A DNA stretch of 64,000 bases from Pseudemcibacter sp038106445 (lineage in GTDB: Bacteria; Pseudomonadota; Alphaproteobacteria; Sphingomonadales; Emcibacteraceae), in contig JAYODU010000002.1 of the NCBI GenBank assembly GCA_038106445.1, positions 62,001 to 126,000 of the forward strand. Reading direction: 5' to 3'. How positions within the stretch are numbered: the first letter of the stretch is position 1; each line of letters opens with the position of its first letter. The notes beneath the pieces are model-generated. The model was not told where the DNA came from. It made no database searches and worked only from the letters and a program-made list of their open reading frames with translations. The position numbers and the translations under genes are program-made. Shown here piece by piece: positions 8,670 through 16,986 of this stretch.

Positions 8670-8703
8670 GTTCTTTTATGTTCTATTTTTATTCTTCTGT
8701 CAA
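8670..8703 (-). promoter_or_regulatory. lexA promoter with GAAC-type SOS operator
   Basis: On the minus strand a perfect -35 hexamer TTGACA (8698-8703) is followed by GAAT-N7-GAAC (8680-8694) and then another GAAC six bases on (8670-8673). Alphaproteobacterial LexA binds GAAC-N7-GAAC or its complement GTTC-N7-GTTC. The first pair has the right spacing with one mismatch. Placement between the -35 and the expected -10 fits autorepression. Confidence 0.6.
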
Positions 8704-8730
8704 GATACAAATAAGAACACTTAAAAATTA

Positions 8731-9927
8731 TCATTCAATAAGAACAATTTTAACAAGATCACCGGCTTTAGCCGCAGGAGCGTCAATCTGACGGATCAGT
8801 AGACAATTCGCTTTAACAAGTGGGGACAGATTACCGCTGGATTGGGAGAGCAGGGCGCTTACACTTGTTTCACCGGCATCATTTTCACTCAAAGTCGCCC
8901 TCATATAGTTTGTGCGGCTTCCGCCTGGTGCCAAATCATGTTCAATATGGGCATAGGATGTTTTAAAGCCGGTATTACCAAGTCCCTGTAATTTATTCAT
9001 TGCCGGCAACATGAAATTTACAAAACAGACGTATGAACTGGATGGGTTACCTGGCATGCCAAAATAATGAATACCCTTAAAATCACCGAAAACAATCGGT
9101 TTCCCCGGCTGCATGGCCACTTTCCAGAAATCAACCTTTAGACCTTCTTCCTTTAACACTTTCTGGATAATATCATAATCACCAACTGAAACACCGCCAA
9201 TGGATACGAAAATATCAAAATCCTTTACCCGCCTAATTTTTGATCTGACGTCTTCTTCCGTATCACGCGCTATACCAATATTTGTCGCTATGCCGCCATG
9301 TTCACGAACAAGCGCCATAAACATGGGCATATTGGAATTGACAATCTGATCCGGCCCGATTTCGTTACCCACTTCTTCAAGCTCGTCGCCGGTAGAGAGC
9401 ACAGCAACTCGGGGTCTTTTAAATACGGTTAAATCGAAAACATTTCCTGCGGCGAGCAATGCGATATGGCGGGCATTTAGTTTTGTACCAGATTGAACTA
9501 ATACATTATCATATTTAAAATCGCTACCAGCAGCACGAATATTTTCACCCTTATTTTTTGCTTCATTTACAATGATTTGATTGCCATCACATGTGACATT
9601 TTCCTGAATAATAACTGTATCTGCGCCTTCAACCATTGGTGCCCCGGTAAATATTCGAACGGTCTCTCCACACCCAAGTACACCTTGAAATGATTTCCCC
9701 GCCTGACTTTCACCTACCAGAGTAAGAGGCTCCGATATATCGTCAAACCTGACTACGTAACCATCCATCGCTGATGCATCAAATGGTGGCTGTGTGAGTT
9801 TCGCTTTTGCATCAACCGCCAGAACACGGTGAAGTGCATCATGTATACTTATGGTTTCGGTACCAAGCGGCATGACTGCATCGAGAATTCTAAAAAGCGC
9901 CTCAGAAACCGGGAGTAACGACATCAC
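8731..9927 (-). CDS. moeA: Molybdopterin molybdenumtransferase MoeA
   Basis: MoeA inserts molybdate into adenylylated molybdopterin, the last step of molybdenum cofactor synthesis. The 398-residue protein shows the N-terminal signature PPFDASAMDGYVV, the MoCF-binding domain (VAVLSTGDEL near the middle, VSIGGVSVGDYD and the MPGNPSSSYV stretch) and a C-terminal beta-barrel domain. The outermost start is a GTG at 9927 with an ATG directly after it at 9924; either is possible. It follows moaC by 2 bases and precedes lexA, as in many alphaproteobacteria. Confidence 0.96.
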   Translation of the reverse strand: MMSLLPVSEALFRILDAVMPLGTETISIHDALHRVLAVDAKAKLTQPPFDASAMDGYVVRFDDISEPLTLVGESQAGKSFQGVLGCGETVRIFTGAPMVEGADTVIIQENVTCDGNQIIVNEAKNKGENIRAAGSDFKYDNVLVQSGTKLNARHIALLAAGNVFDLTVFKRPRVAVLSTGDELEEVGNEIGPDQIVNSNMPMFMALVREHGGIATNIGIARDTEEDVRSKIRRVKDFDIFVSIGGVSVGDYDIIQKVLKEEGLKVDFWKVAMQPGKPIVFGDFKGIHYFGMPGNPSSSYVCFVNFMLPAMNKLQGLGNTGFKTSYAHIEHDLAPGGSRTNYMRATLSENDAGETSVSALLSQSSGNLSPLVKANCLLIRQIDAPAAKAGDLVKIVLIE

Positions 9928-9929
9928 GT

Positions 9930-10406
9930 CTACTCCGCATCGAAGGTGCCGGATTTTCCGCCGGACTTATGGGTAAGGCGCACATCGCTTATACGCATTC
10001 CCTTATCAACCGCCTTGCACATATCATAAATAGCGAGTCCGGCAACAGAAACAGCGGCCAAAGCCTCCATTTCAATACCGGTCCTCCCGTAAAGAGACGC
10101 TTTTGCCTCTATATCAACACATGCTTCCTTTTCATTCGCGGTTAATTCTATCTGCACATTCTGAATGGGAAGAGGATGGCATAACGGGATAAGGTCCGCG
10201 GTTTTTTTTGCCGCCATAATCCCGGCTAGGCGGGCAACGGTAAATACGTCGCCTTTTTTAACTCCACCAGTTTTAATAAGGGCCAATGTTTCAGCTTTCA
10301 TATAAATCCGCCCCTTGGCGACTGCTATCCTCTTGGTTTCCGGCTTTTCGGATACGTCCACCATACTGGCGCGGCCTTCTTTATCAAGATGTGTTAATTC
10401 AGACAT
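9930..10406 (-). CDS. moaC: Cyclic pyranopterin monophosphate synthase MoaC
   Basis: MoaC makes cyclic pyranopterin monophosphate from the MoaA product in molybdenum cofactor synthesis. The 158 residues contain the characteristic MVDVSEKPETKRIAVAKGRI start, the active-site stretch LIPLCHPLPIQNV and GIEMEALAAVSVAGLAIYDMCKAVD. Length is normal. It lies 3 bases after trpC and 2 bases before moeA, forming one transcript with the tryptophan genes. Confidence 0.97.
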   Translation of the reverse strand: MSELTHLDKEGRASMVDVSEKPETKRIAVAKGRIYMKAETLALIKTGGVKKGDVFTVARLAGIMAAKKTADLIPLCHPLPIQNVQIELTANEKEACVDIEAKASLYGRTGIEMEALAAVSVAGLAIYDMCKAVDKGMRISDVRLTHKSGGKSGTFDAE

Positions 10407-10409
10407 AAA

Positions 10410-11204
10410 TTATCCCAATAGCCTTTTTGTTGCTTCACAGATATTTTCCTGGCGCATAAGCGCTTCACCAATCAGAAAATTGTTAATACCGCATGTTTCC
10501 TTCACCATTCTTAAGTCATCATGGGTAAAAAGTCCACTTTCACTGACCAATGTTCGTGATGGATCAGCAAGTGTCGCAAGTTTTATCGTCGTATCTAGCG
10601 TAACATCAAAAGTTTTCAAATTTCTATTATTGATGCCGATCAGAGATGATTTTAATTTATGTCCTTTTTCCAATTCATTAGAGTCATGAACTTCAACCAA
10701 TACATCAAGATTATAATCTCTGGCGGTCTGTTCCAGTTCTGCGGCAAGGATATCATCAATCATTGCCAGTATAATCAGGATACAATCCGCACCAAGCGCC
10801 CTTGCTTCGATAATCTGGTAAGGATCGACCATGAAATCCTTGCGTAGCACCGGAAGATAGGTTGCATCACGTGCGGCAATCAAATAGTCATCGGAACCCA
10901 GAAAATAGGGCTGATCGGTAAGCACACTAAGACAGGAAGCACCACCAGCCTGATAATCCTGAGCCAGAGCAGGGGGATCAAAATCTTCCCGGATGAGCCC
11001 CTTGGACGGGCTTGCTTTTTTAATTTCAGCTATAAGGCCGAATTTTCCCTCACGTTCAGCATTTTTCAGATTTTCTTGAAATCCACGAACAGGGGATGCT
11101 TTTTTAGCTGCGGCTTCAACCTCACTTAAAGGGCGTTCAACCTTGCAGCGCGCCACATATTCACGCGTTGTAGCCGCAATTTTGGTTAAAATATCACTCA
11201 TCAC
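10410..11204 (-). CDS. trpC: Indole-3-glycerol phosphate synthase TrpC
   Basis: TrpC closes the indole ring in tryptophan synthesis. The 264-residue TIM barrel has FGLIAEIKKASPSKGLIREDFDP, VLRKDFMVDPYQI, and NNRNLKTFDV followed by LVSESGLFTHDDL, all family signatures with the catalytic Lys and Glu residues. It is a monofunctional TrpC with no fused TrpF. The outermost start is GTG at 11204, overlapping the end of trpD by 11 bases; ATG at 11201 is the likely alternative. Confidence 0.96.
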   Translation of the reverse strand: MMSDILTKIAATTREYVARCKVERPLSEVEAAAKKASPVRGFQENLKNAEREGKFGLIAEIKKASPSKGLIREDFDPPALAQDYQAGGASCLSVLTDQPYFLGSDDYLIAARDATYLPVLRKDFMVDPYQIIEARALGADCILIILAMIDDILAAELEQTARDYNLDVLVEVHDSNELEKGHKLKSSLIGINNRNLKTFDVTLDTTIKLATLADPSRTLVSESGLFTHDDLRMVKETCGINNFLIGEALMRQENICEATKRLLG

Positions 11205-12243
11205 CGTCTTCTTCCGGTTTTGGTGGTTCCTCGTTGGAAAGTTCTATCCATGCTTCAAGCTTGGCTTTCGCACGGCCGCTATCAATGGCTTTTGCCGCGA
11301 TATCCACGCCTTCTTTTAAATCCGCCGCTTTCCCGGCAACGATAAGCGCAGCAGCTGTATTCAGCAGCACAATATCACGGTAAGCACTTTTTTCACCATC
11401 AAGAAGCCGTATTATTGCGTCCGCGTTATAGTCTGCGTCACCGCCCTTAATTTCTTCGATGAATGCGCAGGGTAAACCTGCATCTTCCGGAGTGACGGTG
11501 AATTCACGTATCTTTCCGTCCTTATATTCCGCCACATGGGTTTCACCGGATATGGATATTTCATCAAGTCCGTCTGCACCGGTAACCACCCAAACATGTT
11601 CACTACCAAGTGTGCCGAGCACTTCTGCCATCGGGCGTGTCCATTTTTTATTAAAAACACCGATGACCTGATATTTGGTTTGTGCCGGATTGGAGAGAGG
11701 ACCAATAAGATTAAAAATCGTCTGTGTACCAAGCGCAGCACGGCTTGGCCCCACATGCCGGGCGGCACTATGATGACGGGTTGCCATCAGAAAGCTGATG
11801 CCAAGCTCATCAAGGCAGCGCTTAACGATCACCATATCCGCATCAATATTTATACCAAGGGTTTCAAGCACATCTGCGCTGCCGGATTTGGATGATGCCG
11901 CGCGGTTCCCATGTTTTGCAACCGGTACACCACAAGCGGCAAGTGCTATAGCCGCAGCGGTGGAAATATTATATGTGCCGGAACGGTCGCCACCCGTACC
12001 GCATGTATCAACGGCACCTTCCGGTGCCCTGAGTGATAATGCCTTGCTGCGCATGGCTTCAACGGCACCGGTCATTTCATCAACCGTTTCCCCGCGAATA
12101 CGCAGCCCCATCAGAAAGGCACCAATTTGTGCCCCGGTCGCATCACCATTCATCATATATTCGAAGGTTTTCCGCGACATTTCACGGCTAAGGGTTTTGC
12201 CCTGCGCTAGGTAGTTTATAATTTCCTTAAAATCAAGGCTCAT
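11194..12243 (-). CDS. trpD: Anthranilate phosphoribosyltransferase TrpD
   Basis: TrpD joins anthranilate to PRPP in tryptophan synthesis. The 349 residues include the glycine-rich PRPP site VDTCGTGGDRSGTYNISTAAA, the KHGNRAASSKSGSADVLE motif that binds anthranilate and the RHVGPSRAALGTQTIFNLIGPL region. The ATG shares one base with the trpG stop (TAATG arrangement), so translation is coupled. It is not fused to TrpG. Confidence 0.97.
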   Translation of the reverse strand: MSLDFKEIINYLAQGKTLSREMSRKTFEYMMNGDATGAQIGAFLMGLRIRGETVDEMTGAVEAMRSKALSLRAPEGAVDTCGTGGDRSGTYNISTAAAIALAACGVPVAKHGNRAASSKSGSADVLETLGINIDADMVIVKRCLDELGISFLMATRHHSAARHVGPSRAALGTQTIFNLIGPLSNPAQTKYQVIGVFNKKWTRPMAEVLGTLGSEHVWVVTGADGLDEISISGETHVAEYKDGKIREFTVTPEDAGLPCAFIEEIKGGDADYNADAIIRLLDGEKSAYRDIVLLNTAAALIVAGKAADLKEGVDIAAKAIDSGRAKAKLEAWIELSNEEPPKPEEDGDE

Positions 12244-12833
12244 TACGCCGCCTCGCTTTTAAAACGGCTTGCAATGGAAATAAAATTTTTCAGAATGTCA
12301 TGGCCATTTTCAGAAGCAATGCTTTCGGGGTGGAACTGAACGCCATGAACCGGATGAATTTTATGACTTAGCCCCATGATAATGCCATCTTCCGTTTCGG
12401 CCGTAATTTCAAGACAGTCCGGAAGGCTTTCTTTTTCCACAATAAGTGAATGATAACGCGTTGAATTAAATGGACTTTTAATACCGGCAAAAATGGTTTT
12501 TCCTAAGTGGATAATCGGGCTGACTTTTCCGTGCATTAAATACGGCGCACGTATTACTTTGCCACCGTAAACCTGCCCGATGGACTGATGACCAAGACAG
12601 ACACCAAGGATCGGAGTATTTTTCCCAAGCTTTTCGATGATTTCCATACAGATTCCGGCATCATCCGGCGTACAGGGGCCGGGGGAGAGAATAATGCCTT
12701 CCGGGTTTTTAGCACGCAGCTCATCCACGGAAATTTCATCATTTCTAAAAACTTCCACATCCGCACCAATTTCACCTAGATAATGATAAAGGTTATAAGT
12801 AAAACTGTCGTAATTATCGATCAGAACAAACAT
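12243..12833 (-). CDS. trpG: Glutamine amidotransferase of anthranilate/aminodeoxychorismate synthase
   Basis: This class I amidotransferase releases ammonia from glutamine for anthranilate synthase and, in many bacteria, also for aminodeoxychorismate synthase (PabA role). The 196 residues contain the triad: Cys in GVCLGHQSIGQVYGG and the His-x-Glu of VHGVQFHPESIAS. SPGPCTPDDAG is also typical. It heads the trpGDC-moaC-moeA run. trpE, usually just upstream in this gene order, is absent from the window; a divergent DAACS symporter lies there instead. Confidence 0.95.
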   Translation of the reverse strand: MFVLIDNYDSFTYNLYHYLGEIGADVEVFRNDEISVDELRAKNPEGIILSPGPCTPDDAGICMEIIEKLGKNTPILGVCLGHQSIGQVYGGKVIRAPYLMHGKVSPIIHLGKTIFAGIKSPFNSTRYHSLIVEKESLPDCLEITAETEDGIIMGLSHKIHPVHGVQFHPESIASENGHDILKNFISIASRFKSEAA

Positions 12834-12941
12834 ATTGTACCCGTTAGCAATTAAAATTCCCTTCCTTTTACAAAAGATGCTGCAAAAGATAAAACATTAA
12901 TTTAAGCTGTCCTAAAAATAATAAAAGAAGAGGGAAGCCGT

Positions 12942-14135
12942 TTGAATAGGGAGAAATCCTTAAAATTACTATATTCCATCATCATTGCTGTCATTCTTGG
13001 GATTGCGGCAGGCTGGTTTATGGGCGAAGACGCACTTATTTTTTCCTGGATGGGAACATTATGGTTAAATGCGCTAAAAATGGTGGTGGTGCCGTTAATC
13101 ATCGCTGCGATTATAACCGGCATTTCTTCTCTGGGGGATGTCCGAAAACTTGGCCGTCCCGGGCTTGCCACACTGGTTTATTTCATCTTAACAACCATGC
13201 TTGCCGCGCTTACGGGTTTGGTACTGGCTGAAATACTTGCGCCGGGCAGTGATTTTCATCTGATACCCACAGAAACCAACCTTAACCTTGAAACAAGAAG
13301 TCTCAGTGACGTTCTCCTTGGTCTTATTTCACCCAATATTGTTGCTTCAGCAGCTAATCTTGAACTTCTACAGCTAATAATATTTGCTGTGATTTTCGGT
13401 GCGGCTCTTACCGTAACCGGTGAAAAAGGAAAAACGGTCAGCGTTTTTTTTGAAGGTCTGAATAATATCATGATGATTATCGTCGGCTGGATCATGATGC
13501 TATCCCCATTTGGTGTTTTTGGTCTTGTTGCAACACCAATTGCCGAAGCGGGCGGGGGTGCCGCCATACTGGAAACATTTGCGGCGGTCGGTGCTTATAT
13601 GATTACGGTGCTTTGCGGGCTTTTGTTATTTGCTACGGCCTTATTCTTTCTTTCCAGACGGGGTTTTTCATATTTACGGGATATGTTTCCAGCGCTGCTA
13701 ACCGCATTCAGCACATCAAGTTCATCGGCAACAGTCCCGCTTTCCATGGACTGCGCGCAAAGTTACGGTCTCCATAAATCTGCTGTCCGGTTCGTTATTC
13801 CTTTAGGCAGCACAGTCAATATGAATGGCACCGCCGTCTATCAGGGAGTTGCTGTTATTTTTCTTTCGCAGGTTTACGGTGTTGATATTGGCCTTTCTGA
13901 TTATTTTCTGGTGGCGATGACAGCATCGCTCGCGGCTATCGGTTCCGCTGGCATCCCGCAGGGCGGCCATGTGATGACACTGATGCTTTTTTCAATCGCC
14001 GGCATTCCGGCCGAAGGTTTCGGACTTATCATAGCAGTAGACTGGATTTTGGACAGGTTCCGCACAACGCTTAATGTCTGGGGTGATCTTGTCGGGGCAG
14101 GGATCATCGACAGGTTTGTGATAGACGACGGTTAA
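12942..14135 (+). CDS. Dicarboxylate/amino acid:cation symporter (DAACS family)
   Basis: A 397-residue inner-membrane transporter of the GltP/DctA type, which takes up glutamate, aspartate or C4-dicarboxylates with Na+ or H+. Family motifs are present: AFSTSSSSATVPLSMDCA (the serine-rich re-entrant loop) and GSTVNMNGTAVYQGVAVIFLSQ (NMNGTA motif of TM7), then AAIGSAGIPQGGHV. Conserved residues later in TM8 (DWILDRFRTTLNVWGD) indicate acidic substrates. The start is TTG at 12942 with AGAGGGAA about eight bases upstream. It is divergent from trpG across 108 bases. Confidence 0.92.
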   Translation: MNREKSLKLLYSIIIAVILGIAAGWFMGEDALIFSWMGTLWLNALKMVVVPLIIAAIITGISSLGDVRKLGRPGLATLVYFILTTMLAALTGLVLAEILAPGSDFHLIPTETNLNLETRSLSDVLLGLISPNIVASAANLELLQLIIFAVIFGAALTVTGEKGKTVSVFFEGLNNIMMIIVGWIMMLSPFGVFGLVATPIAEAGGGAAILETFAAVGAYMITVLCGLLLFATALFFLSRRGFSYLRDMFPALLTAFSTSSSSATVPLSMDCAQSYGLHKSAVRFVIPLGSTVNMNGTAVYQGVAVIFLSQVYGVDIGLSDYFLVAMTASLAAIGSAGIPQGGHVMTLMLFSIAGIPAEGFGLIIAVDWILDRFRTTLNVWGDLVGAGIIDRFVIDDG

Positions 14136-14176
14136 AGTATATATTAGCTTAGGCAAAATTTATTTAAGGGGCAATT

Positions 14177-16066
14177 ATGACAAAAAGCATTCAATTAATA
14201 CTGATTATTTTATTCACGCTTTCAGGCATTAATATATCAAACGCGCAGGATGATTATGATGTGCGTGAACATTACACCAAACATGAATATGCCATCCCCA
14301 TGCGTGATGGAACAAAGGTTTTCACCGCCGTTTATACGCCAAAGGATAAATCAAGAACCTATCCGATGTTGATGGTAAAAACCCCTTATTCAATAAGCCC
14401 TTATGGTGTTAATAATTTCCCGACGAACCTTGGCCCAAGTGGCGGGGATAACCGTTTTGCCAAGGACGGTTATATATTCGTATATCAGGATGTGCGCGGC
14501 CGCTGGATGAGCGAAGGCGAATTTCGCAATATGACACCCCACAATCCAGACAAGGGTCCGACCGACCATGACGAAAGCTCAGATATGTATGATACGGTCG
14601 AGTTTTTACTTGAGAACGTGGATAATCATAACGGCAATGTAGGTATTTTCGGAATTTCCTACCGTGGCTTTTACGCTGCGGCATCGATCATTGACAGCCA
14701 TCCCGCGATTAAGGCCGCAAGCCCGCAATCGCCGATGGCCGATATTTTTTACGGTGATGATTTTCATCATCGCGGGGCTTTTTTTCTGCTTGATGCGTTT
14801 CGGTTTTTCCGCGGGTTTGATCAGGATCACAATAACCCGACAACAACCGGAAAACGTGACCCGTTTGAATTCCCCGGCGATGATGCCTATAAATTTTTCC
14901 TGGAACTTGGTGCACTTCATAATGTGAATGATAAAATTTTCAAGGGAAACAGCCCGTTTTGGAACAAGTTGATGGAACATGGTGATTATGACGAATTCTG
15001 GCAAGAACGTCATCTTGTGCCGCATCTTAAGAATATCACAGCCAATGTGATGACAGTTATCGGATCCTTTGATGCTGAAGACAGCTACGGTGGCACCGCC
15101 ATTTACCATGGCATTGAAGAAAAAAACCCGAAAACGGATAATTTCCTTGTGCGTGGCCCGTGGTTTCATGGGGGGTATGTCCGCTCAGCGGGCACCGAAC
15201 TTGGCAATGTGCAGTTTGATGTTCAAACATCACGGGATTATAAGAAAATTGATCTTAAATTCTTTAACCACTATTTAAAAGGCGGGCCTGATCATGAGCT
15301 TCCCGAAGTGCTGGCCTTTTATACCGGAGAAAACGAATGGCGCAAACATACCGCATGGCCCGCACCGGAAGCAAAGACCGTAACATTTTACCTTAAGGAA
15401 GGTGGTAAAATTGATACTGACGCCCCAACAGGAGAGGGGGCCGATGAATGGGTCAGCGATCCTGCAAACCCGGTTCCCTATACACAGGAAATAACAAACG
15501 GCCGGTCCCGCGAATATATGGTTGAAGACCAGCGTTTTGCCGGGACCCGCCCCGACGTGATGGTATATCAGACCGATATTCTGACCGATGATTTGACAGT
15601 TACCGGTAAAATTACCGCCGATCTTTATGTTGAAACAACCGGAACGGATGCGGACTTTGTGGTGAAACTGATTGACGTTTTCCCGGATGATTACGCGGAG
15701 CGCGAAGCACCCGAAGACAAATATATGGATGTGCCCATGGCTGGGTATCAAATGATGGTGCGCGGCGAAATTATTCGCGGCAAATACAGAAACAGTTACG
15801 AAAACCCGGAACCCTTTATCCCCGGCGAAGTCACGCAGGTCAAATTCCTGCTTCCGGATGTTTCACACACATTCAAACAGGGTCACAGGCTGATGATACA
15901 AATCCAGAGCAGCTGGTTCCCGCTTGCGGATCGAAACCCGCAACAATTTTTAAACATTTATCAAGCCAAGGATGAAGATTACATCAAGGCAACACATAAA
16001 ATTCATCATTCGGCTGATTATCCGACAAGTATCACTGTCGGAACACTTTCAAATATGAAGGATTAA
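14177..16066 (+). CDS. Exported CocE/NonD family hydrolase (X-Pro dipeptidyl-peptidase S15 fold)
   Basis: A 629-residue secreted hydrolase with a signal peptide ending near SNA-Q. The alpha/beta-hydrolase domain opens with PMRDGTKVFTAVYTP and has the nucleophile elbow FGISYRGFYAA with Ser161. The likely Asp is in SFDAEDSYGG and the likely His in GPWFHGGYV. The C-terminal jelly-roll domain (VTGKITADLYVETTGTDADFVVKLIDVFPDD) is typical of the CocE family. Members split esters, acyl-amides or X-Pro peptides; the substrate cannot be told. The NIPSNAP gene follows 3 bases later, so the two are probably co-transcribed. Confidence 0.9.
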   Translation: MTKSIQLILIILFTLSGINISNAQDDYDVREHYTKHEYAIPMRDGTKVFTAVYTPKDKSRTYPMLMVKTPYSISPYGVNNFPTNLGPSGGDNRFAKDGYIFVYQDVRGRWMSEGEFRNMTPHNPDKGPTDHDESSDMYDTVEFLLENVDNHNGNVGIFGISYRGFYAAASIIDSHPAIKAASPQSPMADIFYGDDFHHRGAFFLLDAFRFFRGFDQDHNNPTTTGKRDPFEFPGDDAYKFFLELGALHNVNDKIFKGNSPFWNKLMEHGDYDEFWQERHLVPHLKNITANVMTVIGSFDAEDSYGGTAIYHGIEEKNPKTDNFLVRGPWFHGGYVRSAGTELGNVQFDVQTSRDYKKIDLKFFNHYLKGGPDHELPEVLAFYTGENEWRKHTAWPAPEAKTVTFYLKEGGKIDTDAPTGEGADEWVSDPANPVPYTQEITNGRSREYMVEDQRFAGTRPDVMVYQTDILTDDLTVTGKITADLYVETTGTDADFVVKLIDVFPDDYAEREAPEDKYMDVPMAGYQMMVRGEIIRGKYRNSYENPEPFIPGEVTQVKFLLPDVSHTFKQGHRLMIQIQSSWFPLADRNPQQFLNIYQAKDEDYIKATHKIHHSADYPTSITVGTLSNMKD

Positions 16067-16069
16067 AAA

Positions 16070-16462
16070 ATGAAAAAAATACTGATTTTAACATTGGGAT
16101 TATTTGTTTTCGGTTTTGCACCCGCAAATGCAGAGGGCGTTTATGAACTTCGCACCTACCTTACCAATGACGGAAAGCTTGATGATCTTCATGCACGGTT
16201 TAAAAATCACACCATCAGACTTTTTGAACGGCACGGCATTGAAAATATTGGCTATTGGGAGCCCGTTGATACGCCTAACACATTGATTTATATTATTAAA
16301 CATAAAAGCATGGCAGCAGCCGAAAAATCATGGGCAGATTTTCTGAATGATCCGGAATGGAAGGTCGCCGCTGAAGAAAGCAATAAAAACGGCCAAATCC
16401 TTGCGAAAAGACCGGATAGCGTATTTATGACCGAAACAGCCTATTCCATGCTTGAAAAATAG
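16070..16462 (+). CDS. Exported NIPSNAP family protein
   Basis: The 130 residues start with a signal peptide (KKILILTLGLFVFGFAPANA) followed by a single NIPSNAP domain: VYELRTYLTNDGKLDDLHARFKNH, GYWEPVD and the closing PEWKVAAEESNKNGQIL. NIPSNAP domains have a dimeric ferredoxin-like fold; their biochemical role is not established. It is placed 3 bases after the CocE-type hydrolase gene, suggesting joint expression in the cell envelope. Confidence 0.88.
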   Translation: MKKILILTLGLFVFGFAPANAEGVYELRTYLTNDGKLDDLHARFKNHTIRLFERHGIENIGYWEPVDTPNTLIYIIKHKSMAAAEKSWADFLNDPEWKVAAEESNKNGQILAKRPDSVFMTETAYSMLEK

Positions 16463-16512
16463 AGTATAATTGCATCATTACCGCAATAAATTAACAGGAA
16501 AGGCGGCATTCA

Positions 16513-16764
16513 TTGATTAAGATAACAAATATAGCTTTCTTTCTAACAATTCTAGCTGTCGGCGGCCTATATTTTACCCCAAATTCTGCGGTGCAGGTTG
16601 TGGATATCTGCAACTGCAAAGGATATGACGGGCCGGGCGGTCCTGCCTATAGCGGGCCTGGTGGTCCGGCTTATGCTGGACCCGGTGGCCCTTGTTATGC
16701 AGGGGCGGTAACATTCTCAATCTGTGAAAATATTTTTCGCCCACTATGCTCAATATTTAGATAA
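16513..16764 (+). CDS. Small exported protein with GPGGPAY repeats
   Basis: An 83-residue protein of unknown function. A hydrophobic N-terminal segment (residues about 5-22) is probably a signal peptide or anchor. After CNCKGY come three eight-residue units, DGPGGPAY, SGPGGPAY and AGPGGPCY, encoded by three 24-base units at 16627-16698. The tail (AVTFSICENIFRPLCSIF) has two more cysteines. The start is TTG, chosen because AGGAAAGGCGG precedes it by six bases. I recall similar GPGGP-repeat proteins in marine bacteria but know of no assigned role. Confidence 0.65.
   Translation: MIKITNIAFFLTILAVGGLYFTPNSAVQVVDICNCKGYDGPGGPAYSGPGGPAYAGPGGPCYAGAVTFSICENIFRPLCSIFR
16627..16698 (+). repeat. Three tandem 24-base units encoding GPGGPxY
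   Basis: Units 16627-16650, 16651-16674 and 16675-16698 each encode x-G-P-G-G-P-[AC]-Y. Third codon positions differ between units while the protein pattern is kept, which suggests selection on the peptide rather than a recent duplication. Confidence 0.8.
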
Positions 16765-16986
16765 GGTAAATACATAATATGTACCCCAATAAATGGAACA
16801 TCAAAGAGGGGATGATTTAAAAATCAGTTAAGCTGGACGCACTGAGCGTCCGGGAGGAGAGGACAACAAACTGCAGAAAAGCGGCATAAATCCATATATT
16901 ATTCGCATAATATATATTATGGTAAATTTTTATTATTATATAATCATGAATATTATCTAAATCTTCTAAAAACCAGATGGACACCA

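Noticed and set aside
14606..15169. A long minus-strand frame (187 codons) inside the CocE-type hydrolase gene
   Set aside because: Antisense shadow of a gene with full family motifs; its own product has no recognisable domain.
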